Positions 1-7,401 of a stretch of DNA of 37,521 nt are shown here, one piece after another (the stretch's first letter is position 1; every line of letters starts with the position of its first letter). A model generated the notes under the pieces. That model ran no database searches. It saw only the letters and a program-made list of their open reading frames with translations, and was not told the DNA's origin. The position numbers were made by a program, and so were the translations under genes. The stretch covers positions 1 to 37,521 of the forward strand of contig JAGABD010000031.1 of assembly GCA_017614795.1 (NCBI GenBank), read 5' to 3'. The stretch is from Bacteroidales bacterium (GTDB lineage Bacteria > Bacteroidota > Bacteroidia > Bacteroidales > UBA932).

Positions 1-1
1 G

Positions 2-1246
2 GCCGAGCACGTCGCGGGGTTCGCGAAGGAATGCGCGGTGGTCACCCATCACCGCCTGATGAACGATCCCGACGGCAAGGGCGTCGTCGTGGACCCGGAA
101 GCGAAACTTGAAGAGGAACTCATAGTGCGCCCCACTTCGGAAACCATCATCTGGAGCGTCTACAAGAATTGGATCAAGAGCTGGAGGGACCAGCCCATCC
201 TCTGCAACCAGTGGTGCAATGTGGTCCGCTGGGAGATGCGCACGAGGCCCTTCCTCCGCACCGCCGAATTCCTCTGGCAGGAAGGCCATACCGCACACGC
301 GACCTCCGAGGAGGCGCAGGCGAAGGCTGAAGAGATGGTGGGCGTTTACGCCAAGTTCGCCCGCGAGGTGATGGCGCTTCCCGTCATCGTCGGACACAAG
401 AGCCCCAACGAGCGTTTCGCCGGAGCCCTCGACACCCTCACCATCGAAGCGATGATGCAGGACGGCAAGGCCCTCCAGGCGGGTACATCCCATTTCCTCG
501 GACAGAATTTCGCGAAGAGTTTCGACGTGCAGTTCGCCGGTCCCGACGGAGCCCTGCAGTATGTGTGGGCCACTTCCTGGGGAGTCAGCACCCGCCTTAT
601 GGGCGCTCTCATCATGGCGCACAGCGACGACTCGGGTCTGGTTCTTCCTCCGGCCCTCGCGCCCATCCAGGTCGTGATGGTTCCCATCTACCGCACCGAC
701 GAGGAACGCGACGCCGTGCTGGCTGAATTCGACATCATAAAGAAGAAGCTCGATGCCAAGGGCATCAGCGTCAAGATAGACGCCCGCGACACCCTTCGCC
801 CCGGCTTCAAGTTCGCGGAATGGGAAGTCAAGGGCGTGCCCGTGCGTCTCGCAATGGGAGCTCGCGACCTCGCCGCAGGCACCGTGGAAGTCGCAAGACG
901 CGACACCCTCACCAAGGAGACGATGGCACTCGAAGGCATTGAAGACCATATCGAAACGCTTCTTGCGGACATTCAGAAGAACATCTACCAAAAGGCCCTC
1001 GATTTCCGCACGGCGAACATCCGCAAGTGCGACGACTGGGAAGAGTTCAAGACCGAAATCGAGAAGGGCGGATTCCTGCTCTGCCACTGGGACGGCACTC
1101 CCGAAACCGAGCAGGCCATCAAGGACGCAACCAAGGCCACCATCCGCTGCATCCCCGTGGACAGCGTGGTGTGCGAGGAGGAAGGCAAGGACATCTTCTC
1201 CGGCAAGCCTTCGCACCGCAGGGTGGTATTCGCAATCGCTTATTAA
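2..1246 (+). CDS. proS: Prolyl-tRNA synthetase, 3' part (5' end outside window)
   Basis: Class II aminoacyl-tRNA synthetase that charges tRNA-Pro with proline in the cytoplasm. The frame is open from the left edge, so the first residues here ([11 protein letters not shown]) are internal; about 414 residues of a protein that usually has about 490 are visible. Seen: the [13 protein letters not shown] block, motif 2 ([20 protein letters not shown]) and motif 3 region ([20 protein letters not shown]). The C-terminal domain has [15 protein letters not shown] and conserved cysteines, and the protein ends in Tyr. This extra C-terminal domain with a final Tyr marks the eukaryote/archaeal-like ProRS type used by Bacteroidota, which lacks the bacterial INS editing insert. 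A DUF3078 gene follows after 13 nt, so the two are probably co-transcribed. Confidence 0.97.
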   Translation, partial: AEHVAGFAKECAVVTHHRLMNDPDGKGVVVDPEAKLEEELIVRPTSETIIWSVYKNWIKSWRDQPILCNQWCNVVRWEMRTRPFLRTAEFLWQEGHTAHATSEEAQAKAEEMVGVYAKFAREVMALPVIVGHKSPNERFAGALDTLTIEAMMQDGKALQAGTSHFLGQNFAKSFDVQFAGPDGALQYVWATSWGVSTRLMGALIMAHSDDSGLVLPPALAPIQVVMVPIYRTDEERDAVLAEFDIIKKKLDAKGISVKIDARDTLRPGFKFAEWEVKGVPVRLAMGARDLAAGTVEVARRDTLTKETMALEGIEDHIETLLADIQKNIYQKALDFRTANIRKCDDWEEFKTEIEKGGFLLCHWDGTPETEQAIKDATKATIRCIPVDSVVCEEEGKDIFSGKPSHRRVVFAIAY

Positions 1247-1259
1247 CAACCGTACAGAT

Positions 1260-2312
1260 ATGAAAAAGGTATTTTCAATTATCGCACTTTTGAGCGCCTG
1301 CGCATTCACATACGCACAGGATGCCCAGCAGGCAGCCGCAGACGCGGCGGCCGAAATCGCCAACGCTCCCCAGGAAGCCGCGGCGGCACCCAAGCCCAAG
1401 TATTGGAACACCTCCGTCGAACTGGCCCTCGGTCTCAACCAGACCTACTTCGAGAACTGGGCTTCCGGCGGTTTCAACAACGTGAACTTCACCAGTTCGC
1501 TCGACGCCAAGGCCGACTATGCCAAGGCTCTCGCAAGCTGGAACAACCGTCTGCAGATGCAGTACGCATTCCTCTGGTCCGAAGACAAGGAAGGCATCAT
1601 CCAGAAGAGCAACGACGTGGTCTACTTCCAGAGCAAGTTCGGCTACAAGACCGGCGAAGGTTCCAAGTGGAGCTACACCGCCTCCTACGACTTCCGTTCG
1701 CAGTTCAGCAGCGGCTACACCTACAACGCCCCCGACAAGACCAACCCCGACCTCGATACCTGGAAGAAGGCACGCGTGCTCAAGTCCGGTTTCCTCTCCC
1801 CCGCCTACAACAATCTGGCGCTTGGTATGGAGTGGGTCCCCAACAAGTGGTTCAGCATCAACATCGCACCTATCGCGGGAAGCATCACCCAGGTCGACAT
1901 CCCCGAGCTTCGCAAGAACTACGGCATGGAGCTGAAGAGCCGCTACGAGAACCCGACCACCCACGAGGACACCCTCGCCATTTCCAACGGTACCGCCTAC
2001 AAGTCCAGCAAGATGCAGTTCGGTGGTCAGTTGAAGGCCAACCTCAAGTTCACCGTGAACGACAACTTCACTTTCGAGAGCCAGCTCACTCTCTTCTCCG
2101 ACTATCTCGACAAGCCGCAGAACATGCGCGTCAACTGGGATACCGGAATTTCCTGGCAACTCTCCAAGTACCTGAAACTCAGCGCAAACACCTGGCTCAT
2201 CTACGATCCTAACGTGCTCATCGCAGCCAAGAACGATCCTGACGACCTCGCACCCCGCACCCAGTTCAAGGAATTCCTTTCCTTCAGCTTCACCTACACC
2301 TTCAAGAGATAG
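1260..2312 (+). CDS. DUF3078 domain outer-membrane protein
   Basis: A 350-residue exported protein. The start is the ATG at 1260, giving MKKVFSIIALLSACAFTYAQ, a signal peptide with cleavage after AYAQ/AQ; the frame is open further upstream but that part lies inside proS. After an Ala/Gln-rich low-complexity stretch (about residues 20-48) comes the family signature region KYWNTSVELALGLNQTYFEN followed by WASGGFNNVN, then alternating aromatic strands and a terminal FSFTYTFKR, as in an outer-membrane beta-barrel. The family is common in Bacteroidota and has no settled function. The stop TAG shares its last base with the GTG start of tilS, so the pair is probably translationally coupled. No separate promoter is evident in the 13-nt gap after proS. 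Confidence 0.85.
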   Translation: MKKVFSIIALLSACAFTYAQDAQQAAADAAAEIANAPQEAAAAPKPKYWNTSVELALGLNQTYFENWASGGFNNVNFTSSLDAKADYAKALASWNNRLQMQYAFLWSEDKEGIIQKSNDVVYFQSKFGYKTGEGSKWSYTASYDFRSQFSSGYTYNAPDKTNPDLDTWKKARVLKSGFLSPAYNNLALGMEWVPNKWFSINIAPIAGSITQVDIPELRKNYGMELKSRYENPTTHEDTLAISNGTAYKSSKMQFGGQLKANLKFTVNDNFTFESQLTLFSDYLDKPQNMRVNWDTGISWQLSKYLKLSANTWLIYDPNVLIAAKNDPDDLAPRTQFKEFLSFSFTYTFKR

Positions 2313-3709
2313 TGAAGATTCTGCTTGCAGTGAGCGGAGGCATCGATTCGATGTACCTCGCACATAGGGCTCCCGAACTTTTTCCGGGAGCCTCTTTCGC
2401 TGTGGCCCACTGCAATTTCCGCCTTCGCGGCGAAGAGTCCGACGGCGACGAGGCCTTTGTCCGCGAGTTCTGCGCCGGAGCCGGGCTCGAGTGCTTCGTG
2501 AAGAGTTTCGATACATCCGGCTACGCTTCCGCGAACGGCATCAGCATCGAAATGGCCGCGCGCGACCTCCGATACGCCTGGTTCGCCGAACTATGCAGCG
2601 CCGAAGGCTTCAATGCCGTGGCCGTCGCGCACAATGCCGACGACAATGCCGAAACGCTGATACTCAATCTGTTGCGCGGCACCGGCTCGCGCGGGCTTCG
2701 GGGCATGGAGGCGGATGTCACCGACGGGCGCGGAGTGCGCATTCTGCGGCCGCTGCTTGGCATTTCGCGCGAAGAAATCCGCGGCTGGATGAGTTCGCGG
2801 GGGTTCGCCTGGCGGGAGGACAGCAGCAACGCCTCATCCGAGTACAAGCGAAACCGGATCCGCTCCGAAGTATTCCCTGTTTTCCGCGAGCTCAACCCGT
2901 CATTCCTGAGCACCTTCGCCGCCGATATGGCGCACCTCGCGCAGGTCGACGATATTGCGGAGGAGTACTGTGCCGACGCCGTGAAGAGTTTGCCGATCAA
3001 GTCGGCAATGACCGGAGAGGCAGTTGATGCCAAGCTTCCCATCGCTCCCCTGCTCGCCCTCAAGCACTGGCGCTACGTGCTGTTTCGCCTGTTGGAACCC
3101 TACGGCTTCGATTCCGGTACCGTCGACTCCCTCGGCGAGCTTCTGGCATCCTGGTCCTACTCCCCCGCCGGCTCGGTAACCCTTTCCGGCAAAACCTTCG
3201 AAGCGCCCGATTACGTCGCCATTACTTCGGCGACTGAAATAATTGTTCGCTCAAGGACAGGGGAAGGTCTTACCCCGACAGACGTCTCGCTGCCGCTCGA
3301 CCCCACCTCTCCGCTTCGCTGCGAGGTCCCCCCTCTTATGGCGCCGAGGGTGGCACAGTCTGCTGGGGTAAGACCTTCCCCCGCAACAAGAGTATACGAT
3401 AAGCCGGCAGATTTCAATCCGGCAGTGCCCGAAGGGACGCTGGTGGCCGATGCGGACAAACTTCCGCTGCCGCTGAAGATCCGCGCGTGGCAGGCGGGCG
3501 ACTGGATGGTGCCGCTGGGTATGAAGGGCCGCAAAAAACTGTCCGACCTGTTCGTCGACCTGAAATGGAACCTGCTGCAGAAGCAGGAAGCGCGGGTAAT
3601 CGAGCATCCGGACGGCAAGCCCGGTCACGTGGCGGCGCTCCTGTACGTCCGCCTGGACGACAGCCTCAAGGTTGACGCCTCAACAAAGAAAATCCTGGAA
3701 ATCAACTGA
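2312..3709 (+). CDS. tilS: tRNA(Ile)-lysidine synthase with in-frame palindromic insertion
   Basis: ATP-dependent enzyme that converts C34 of the CAU-anticodon tRNA-Ile to lysidine, making it read AUA. The N-terminal PP-loop ATPase motif LAVSGGIDSM is at residues 5-14, followed by AVAHCNFRLRG and AVAHNADDNAETLILNLLRG, all family hallmarks. The C-terminal TilS domain starts near residue 386 (LKIRAWQAGDWMVPLGMKG, KKLSDLF). It starts with GTG, overlapping the upstream stop by one base (TAGTG). At 465 residues it is somewhat long: residues about 317-357 are encoded by a 122-bp element with inverted-repeat ends (separate entry), lying in the linker before the C-terminal domain. The frame stays open through it, so the protein is probably functional. 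The gene ends back to back with the convergent nuclease gene. Confidence 0.95.
   Translation: MKILLAVSGGIDSMYLAHRAPELFPGASFAVAHCNFRLRGEESDGDEAFVREFCAGAGLECFVKSFDTSGYASANGISIEMAARDLRYAWFAELCSAEGFNAVAVAHNADDNAETLILNLLRGTGSRGLRGMEADVTDGRGVRILRPLLGISREEIRGWMSSRGFAWREDSSNASSEYKRNRIRSEVFPVFRELNPSFLSTFAADMAHLAQVDDIAEEYCADAVKSLPIKSAMTGEAVDAKLPIAPLLALKHWRYVLFRLLEPYGFDSGTVDSLGELLASWSYSPAGSVTLSGKTFEAPDYVAITSATEIIVRSRTGEGLTPTDVSLPLDPTSPLRCEVPPLMAPRVAQSAGVRPSPATRVYDKPADFNPAVPEGTLVADADKLPLPLKIRAWQAGDWMVPLGMKGRKKLSDLFVDLKWNLLQKQEARVIEHPDGKPGHVAALLYVRLDDSLKVDASTKKILEIN
3260..3381 (+). repeat. 122-bp palindromic element inserted in the tilS frame
   Basis: The ends are inverted repeats. 3260-3283 begins GGGGAAGGTCTTACCCC, and 3358-3381 ends GGGGTAAGACCTTCCCC, its exact reverse complement. 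The match extends to 24 nt per arm with two mismatches (GACAGAC against the complement of GTCTGCT). Each arm is itself an imperfect palindrome. Inside, ACCTC (3305-3309) pairs with GAGGT (3323-3327). The encoded segment is Pro/Ser/Leu-rich (for example PTSPLRCEVPPLMAPRVAQ) and unlike the flanking TilS domains. No transposase is present and I see no clear target duplication. It resembles non-autonomous palindromic elements able to sit inside coding regions, such as the Rickettsia palindromic elements. Confidence 0.75.
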
Positions 3710-5212
3710 TCAGAGTCCCCAGTCGGAGGGATTCTTCACCGTCTTGGGCGCCTGCGGAACGTTGGGGAAGTAGGTTATGCCCGTGATGGCTTCGAGCTGC
3801 GACACCGACATCATCTCGGCCGAAGTGACCTTCTGGCCCTTGAGGTCGTTCGTATGGGCACGGACGAACGCGGCGCACTTCAGTTCGCTTGCGGAGCAAT
3901 CCTTCAGCGCCTTGCCGCTGCTGCCGCTCTTGGTCCTCAGCATCACGTAGTAGAACATCGTAGGCATCGCCACGTCGTTGCGTCCCCAGCCGGAAAGCGT
4001 GCGGGGTGCAACGGTGTAGTTATAGCCGTCGGTGAAGTTCTCGAAATAGCAGCCTATGACGACATAGAGCGTATCGGAGCAATACTGCTTGTCCACCCAG
4101 TCCTCAAGGGTGTTCCAGCCGCCGCCACCGGTATTGAATCCGGCGCTCAGCTGCGGCGCTATGTTGCTGTAATTGAACACCTGGTGGTTCGTGGCCGTAG
4201 TCTTGTTGCGGTCGGAGGAACCAAGCATATGGCCCTTGTTGAATCCGCTCGCGTTGCTGGTACCCGTCCACTGGGGCTCAGAAGGAATGTTAGGGTCGGG
4301 CTTGTAGTTGTCGTGACGTCCGCTGCCCTTGTACATGCTGTGAAGCGGCGCCGCCACCCACAGCGGACAGTGATGTCTCGCACTGAAGCATACCGTATAG
4401 TTGCGGGCAGTCTTGCCGTTGCAGTCCTTCTCTCCTCCCGCGCACATATGCATAGCGTAGTAGAGCTGGCTGTCGGTGGAACTCACGTAATAATTCCCCG
4501 ACTTCGCCAGGTTCATCACGGGGAGCTCATACCATCCGGGCTGCGAGCCGGACACCACCACGGGCTCGGGGTCCGGTTCGGGTTCGGGATCCGGTTCGGG
4601 AGTGGGATTCACCCATGGGTCGGGCTCCGGGTCGGGTTCGGTGAAGGTGGCCACGAAGGGAACCGAAACGTCCTCGTCGTCCACAAGCGTAAGCACCGCC
4701 ATCTTGCTGCCGTAGGTAAGTTCGCGGATGAGCGGCCTGCAACGTCCCTCCGTGGGTTTGCCGTACTCCTTCCAGGCGTTCTTCCCGGCGGGGTCGACGC
4801 TCCACTTGCCGCCCGCGTACTTGAAAACGGGATACTCGGGGACCATCGTTCCGGAAGGCTTTCCTCCTATGGTCCATTCGTATTCACCGGCCCGGTTCTC
4901 GACTATTCCGACAACGGGCACGGTCCAGCCGTCGAGCTTGTATCTCGAGTAGAACTGGAGTTCGCCGGCCTTGTTCATCAGAAGGGTTTTGCCCACCTTC
5001 TCCCCCACTTCGATAAGATGGTCCACCGCCAGCAGCGAGTCCTTGTCGCCAAGGCTCACCAGAAGGGTGTTCATCGATTCGATATCGGAATTGAGCTTCG
5101 CCGCTGCCTGCGCAAGCGCCGCATCGGGATAGGAAGGTTCGTCGTTATGATTGCAGGAGGCCACCCCAAGGAGGCACACTGCGAAGATTATCAGTTTAAG
5201 TGTTTGCTTCAT
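3710..5212 (-). CDS. DNA/RNA non-specific endonuclease lipoprotein
   Basis: A 500-residue lipoprotein nuclease. The start chosen is the ATG at 5212: it gives MKQTLKLIIFAVCLLGVASC, a lipoprotein signal with lipid-acceptor Cys20; the longer open frame upstream lies in the cls 3' end. Residues about 30-140 form an N-terminal module with a heptad-like start (SDIESMNTLLVSLGDKDSLL), reminiscent of DUF4988. A Pro/Asp/Glu repeat linker (PDPEPEPDPEP) covers residues 191-218. The Endonuclease_NS (ENPP/NucA-like) domain has GFNKGHMLGSSDR with probable general base His328, NYSNIAPQ, and N360/WNTLE with E370 as metal-site candidates; the classic DRGH reads NKGH here. Probably surface-exposed or periplasmic, degrading nucleic acid for nutrition. 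A -7 box at 5221-5228 suggests its own promoter. It is convergent with tilS with no gap. Confidence 0.88.
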   Translation of the reverse strand: MKQTLKLIIFAVCLLGVASCNHNDEPSYPDAALAQAAAKLNSDIESMNTLLVSLGDKDSLLAVDHLIEVGEKVGKTLLMNKAGELQFYSRYKLDGWTVPVVGIVENRAGEYEWTIGGKPSGTMVPEYPVFKYAGGKWSVDPAGKNAWKEYGKPTEGRCRPLIRELTYGSKMAVLTLVDDEDVSVPFVATFTEPDPEPDPWVNPTPEPDPEPEPDPEPVVVSGSQPGWYELPVMNLAKSGNYYVSSTDSQLYYAMHMCAGGEKDCNGKTARNYTVCFSARHHCPLWVAAPLHSMYKGSGRHDNYKPDPNIPSEPQWTGTSNASGFNKGHMLGSSDRNKTTATNHQVFNYSNIAPQLSAGFNTGGGGWNTLEDWVDKQYCSDTLYVVIGCYFENFTDGYNYTVAPRTLSGWGRNDVAMPTMFYYVMLRTKSGSSGKALKDCSASELKCAAFVRAHTNDLKGQKVTSAEMMSVSQLEAITGITYFPNVPQAPKTVKNPSDWGL

Positions 5213-5220
5213 AGCGAGGG

Positions 5221-5253
5221 CAAATATAGCAAAAATTACAGCACGGAGGCAAA
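5221..5253 (-). promoter_or_regulatory. Predicted promoter of the nuclease gene
   Basis: On the minus strand TATATTTG (5228-5221) fits the Bacteroidota -7 consensus TAnnTTTG, with TTTG (5253-5250) 21 nt upstream as a -33 element. The start codon at 5212 is 8 nt beyond the -7 box, giving a very short leader. The promoter overlaps the end of cls, so the nuclease can be expressed apart from the upstream operon. Confidence 0.55.
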
Positions 5254-6549
5254 GAGACGGAGAACCCGCTGCAAAAGCCTGTCCCACCAGGGAAAAGATT
5301 CAATTTGACTGAGGGTTACTTCGGTACAGTCCTGCTGGTCGGCAAGGAATATCTGCCTGTTCAGGAGTGCAGTCTGCCTGTCATATATCAAGGCATTCGC
5401 CTCATACGACATCAGCAGGCTTCGGCAGTCGAAATTCGCCGATCCTATGCAGGAGAGCGTATCGTCCGCGACGAAAGTCTTTGAGTGCATGAATTCTCCG
5501 CCTTTTTCGAAGAAACGGATTCCTGCGAGGAGGCATTCCCTGTAGTAGGATTTGTGGAGAGGCTTCATGAAAGCAGTAATCTTTTCGGGTTTCGCAGGAA
5601 CCATCACCCGGACATCCAATCCGGAACGGGCTGCCTCTTTAATCCGATTGAGAAGACGCTTTGTAGGCACGAAATAAGGGCTCTGCAGGAAGAAATACTT
5701 TTTGGAAAACTCCAGAGCCTTCATAAAACACTCCTCAACAGGGTGCGGACTGAGCCCGGGCTCATCAGCTACAATCTGGATGCTGCAGGAGCCCGGAGCG
5801 GCTCCAATGCCTTCGTCCGGGAGCGGGAAGAAGGAGCTCCAGTCTTTCGGGAGGCGTCCGCCCGAAGTATGCCAGCTGTTCAGGAACAGATACTGCAGCT
5901 GGGCGACTGCACCGCCTTCTATCCTCAGATGGGTATCACGCCAGCGCAGGAAATAGCGGTCGCTGATATTCATGCCTCCGGTATAGGCCACGCAACTGTC
6001 TATCACGACTATCTTCCTGTGATTCCGGAAATTGGAACGATGAAGAAGATCCCACGGCTTGGTGAAGCGCAAAACCTCCACGCCGGCTTTCTTCAGGATG
6101 TGCCGATAGCGGTAGTAGGTCGGAAAGTTCATGAGGTTGTCGCTTATGAAACGGACCCGGACTCCCTCCGCAGCCTTCTTCACGAGCATATTCACTACAT
6201 CCCTTGACCCTTTATCGAAACCGAAGAGAAAGTACTCCATATGGATAGTCTCACGGGCGGCATCGAGGTCGTGCATGAGAAGAGCGTATTTTCGTGTCCC
6301 ATCGGTGATGACCTCTACTTTGTTGCCCGTAGTGACTCCTGTCCCGGAGGGCCCTGCTGCTATGTCCGCAATCCCCGGATATTGCTTCGGGGCTTCCCTG
6401 CTTCCCTCAATCCGGAGGCGGACTTCCGGGCTGGTCCCGCCGGCAAGGTCGGACTTGAAGCTGGCATCCAGGATTTCCGGTCTCCAGTGCGGATGGAGAT
6501 TCAACCAGGCTATCAGTCCCAGGACCAGGAGTATAATGAGAGTGCCCAT
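5236..6549 (-). CDS. cls: Cardiolipin synthase-like phospholipase D family protein
   Basis: A 437-residue membrane enzyme of the PLD superfamily that most likely condenses phosphatidylglycerol into cardiolipin. One N-terminal hydrophobic segment (residues 1-18) anchors it. Two HKD motifs are complete: HRKIVVID (H177, K179, D184) and HSKTFVAD (H355, K357, D362), each followed by the usual GG/GSANFD context (YTGGMNISDR and IGSANFDCRS). It is shorter than the E. coli enzyme of about 486 residues, with one rather than two N-terminal membrane segments. It lies 3 nt after the upstream DUF4249 gene, so it is probably the last gene of the TonB/DUF4249 operon; its place there is unexplained. A different PLD-type activity cannot be excluded. 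Confidence 0.88.
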   Translation of the reverse strand: MGTLIILLVLGLIAWLNLHPHWRPEILDASFKSDLAGGTSPEVRLRIEGSREAPKQYPGIADIAAGPSGTGVTTGNKVEVITDGTRKYALLMHDLDAARETIHMEYFLFGFDKGSRDVVNMLVKKAAEGVRVRFISDNLMNFPTYYRYRHILKKAGVEVLRFTKPWDLLHRSNFRNHRKIVVIDSCVAYTGGMNISDRYFLRWRDTHLRIEGGAVAQLQYLFLNSWHTSGGRLPKDWSSFFPLPDEGIGAAPGSCSIQIVADEPGLSPHPVEECFMKALEFSKKYFFLQSPYFVPTKRLLNRIKEAARSGLDVRVMVPAKPEKITAFMKPLHKSYYRECLLAGIRFFEKGGEFMHSKTFVADDTLSCIGSANFDCRSLLMSYEANALIYDRQTALLNRQIFLADQQDCTEVTLSQIESFPWWDRLLQRVLRLFASVL

Positions 6550-6552
6550 CAG

Positions 6553-7401
6553 TTACAAGTGTATATCAACCGTATATTCTCTGCTGCCGTATCCTCCCCA
6601 GAATCCCAGGGCTCCATGCATATTGGTAGTGACGTTCTCCGTAACAGGGAAGAAAGGATTGCGCGCGAAGCCGCTCACATCGTCATAACTTGCCCAGAAC
6701 TTATAGGATTCGCTGTCTACCGTACAGAACTTGACATGGACGGTTTCCCCTTCGCGGAAAAGCGGCTGGCGGTATTTTTCAAGGATACTCCATCCCCTCA
6801 CCACCGGCACGCTCAGATACTGCCCTTGCACAGTCTCGTCATCCACGGCTCCCAGCAGGCTCGACGCCCAGTATGTATTTACTCCCTCTACCATTGTAAA
6901 GCATTTGTAATAATCCTTTGTGGCAGGGTTGTCACGGAAATAGGCGGTAACGGTATAAAGCGAATCCGCGCGCTCCGAGACATGCACCGCAAGGCTGTCC
7001 AGACTTACAGGAGCCGGGACCGTGGTCTCCGCCCAGGCATTGATGCCGGGACAGCTCACTTCCAGCCGATATCTCTTGCCGGCCTCTCCGGTAATCGCGT
7101 CCGTAGTATACACATAAGGGGGGAAGTATTTGTCGTCGCGGCGGCCCTCGAGCTGTACGCGGGTATGGCCGTCGCTCACGTAAACGAACGCATATCTTAC
7201 CACCTTTGACGACACCTCGTCATCGTCCTGTACGGATCCGGTAGGACTGACACTCTTGCTTACCAGTACCATGGGATGCCCTCCGGCATCGATCCATCCG
7301 TCGACGACGAGCGGAGTGGACGGTGCCCTGTACTCCCAATCGGGCTCGCAGGCGCACACAAGCGCCGCAACGGCAAATAATATGAATCGGATTCCTCTCA
7401 T
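6553..7401 (-). CDS. DUF4249 lipoprotein, copy 1
   Basis: A 282-residue lipoprotein. The signal MRGIRFILFAVAALVCAC ends in a lipobox-like VCAC with Cys18. The body opens with the family pattern TPLVVDGWIDAGGHP (residues about 29-43) and continues KRYRLEV...AETTVPAPV, DDETVQGQYL and FCTVDSESYKFW, typical of DUF4249. These proteins are encoded beside TonB-plug receptors in Bacteroidota and are thought to be surface or periplasmic partners; the ligand is unknown. Its start overlaps the stop of the TonB gene by one base (TGATG), and cls starts 3 nt after it. It is a close paralogue of the gene at 9412-10263, identical over long blocks such as EKYRQPLFREGETVHVKFC and ARNPFFPVTEN. Confidence 0.88.
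   Translation of the reverse strand: MRGIRFILFAVAALVCACEPDWEYRAPSTPLVVDGWIDAGGHPMVLVSKSVSPTGSVQDDDEVSSKVVRYAFVYVSDGHTRVQLEGRRDDKYFPPYVYTTDAITGEAGKRYRLEVSCPGINAWAETTVPAPVSLDSLAVHVSERADSLYTVTAYFRDNPATKDYYKCFTMVEGVNTYWASSLLGAVDDETVQGQYLSVPVVRGWSILEKYRQPLFREGETVHVKFCTVDSESYKFWASYDDVSGFARNPFFPVTENVTTNMHGALGFWGGYGSREYTVDIHL

Noticed and set aside
1275..2516. 413-codon minus-strand frame over the DUF3078 and tilS genes
   Set aside because: It crosses two well-supported plus-strand genes and has the Val/Gly/Leu-rich composition of a mirror frame.
4550..4650. Tandem repeats in the nuclease gene as a separate DNA repeat element
   Set aside because: They encode a regular PDPEP linker in frame and are explained as a protein tether.
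3854..5308. 484-codon plus-strand frame opposite the nuclease gene
   Set aside because: Mirror frame of the nuclease; composition rich in Arg, His and Val and no recognisable motif.
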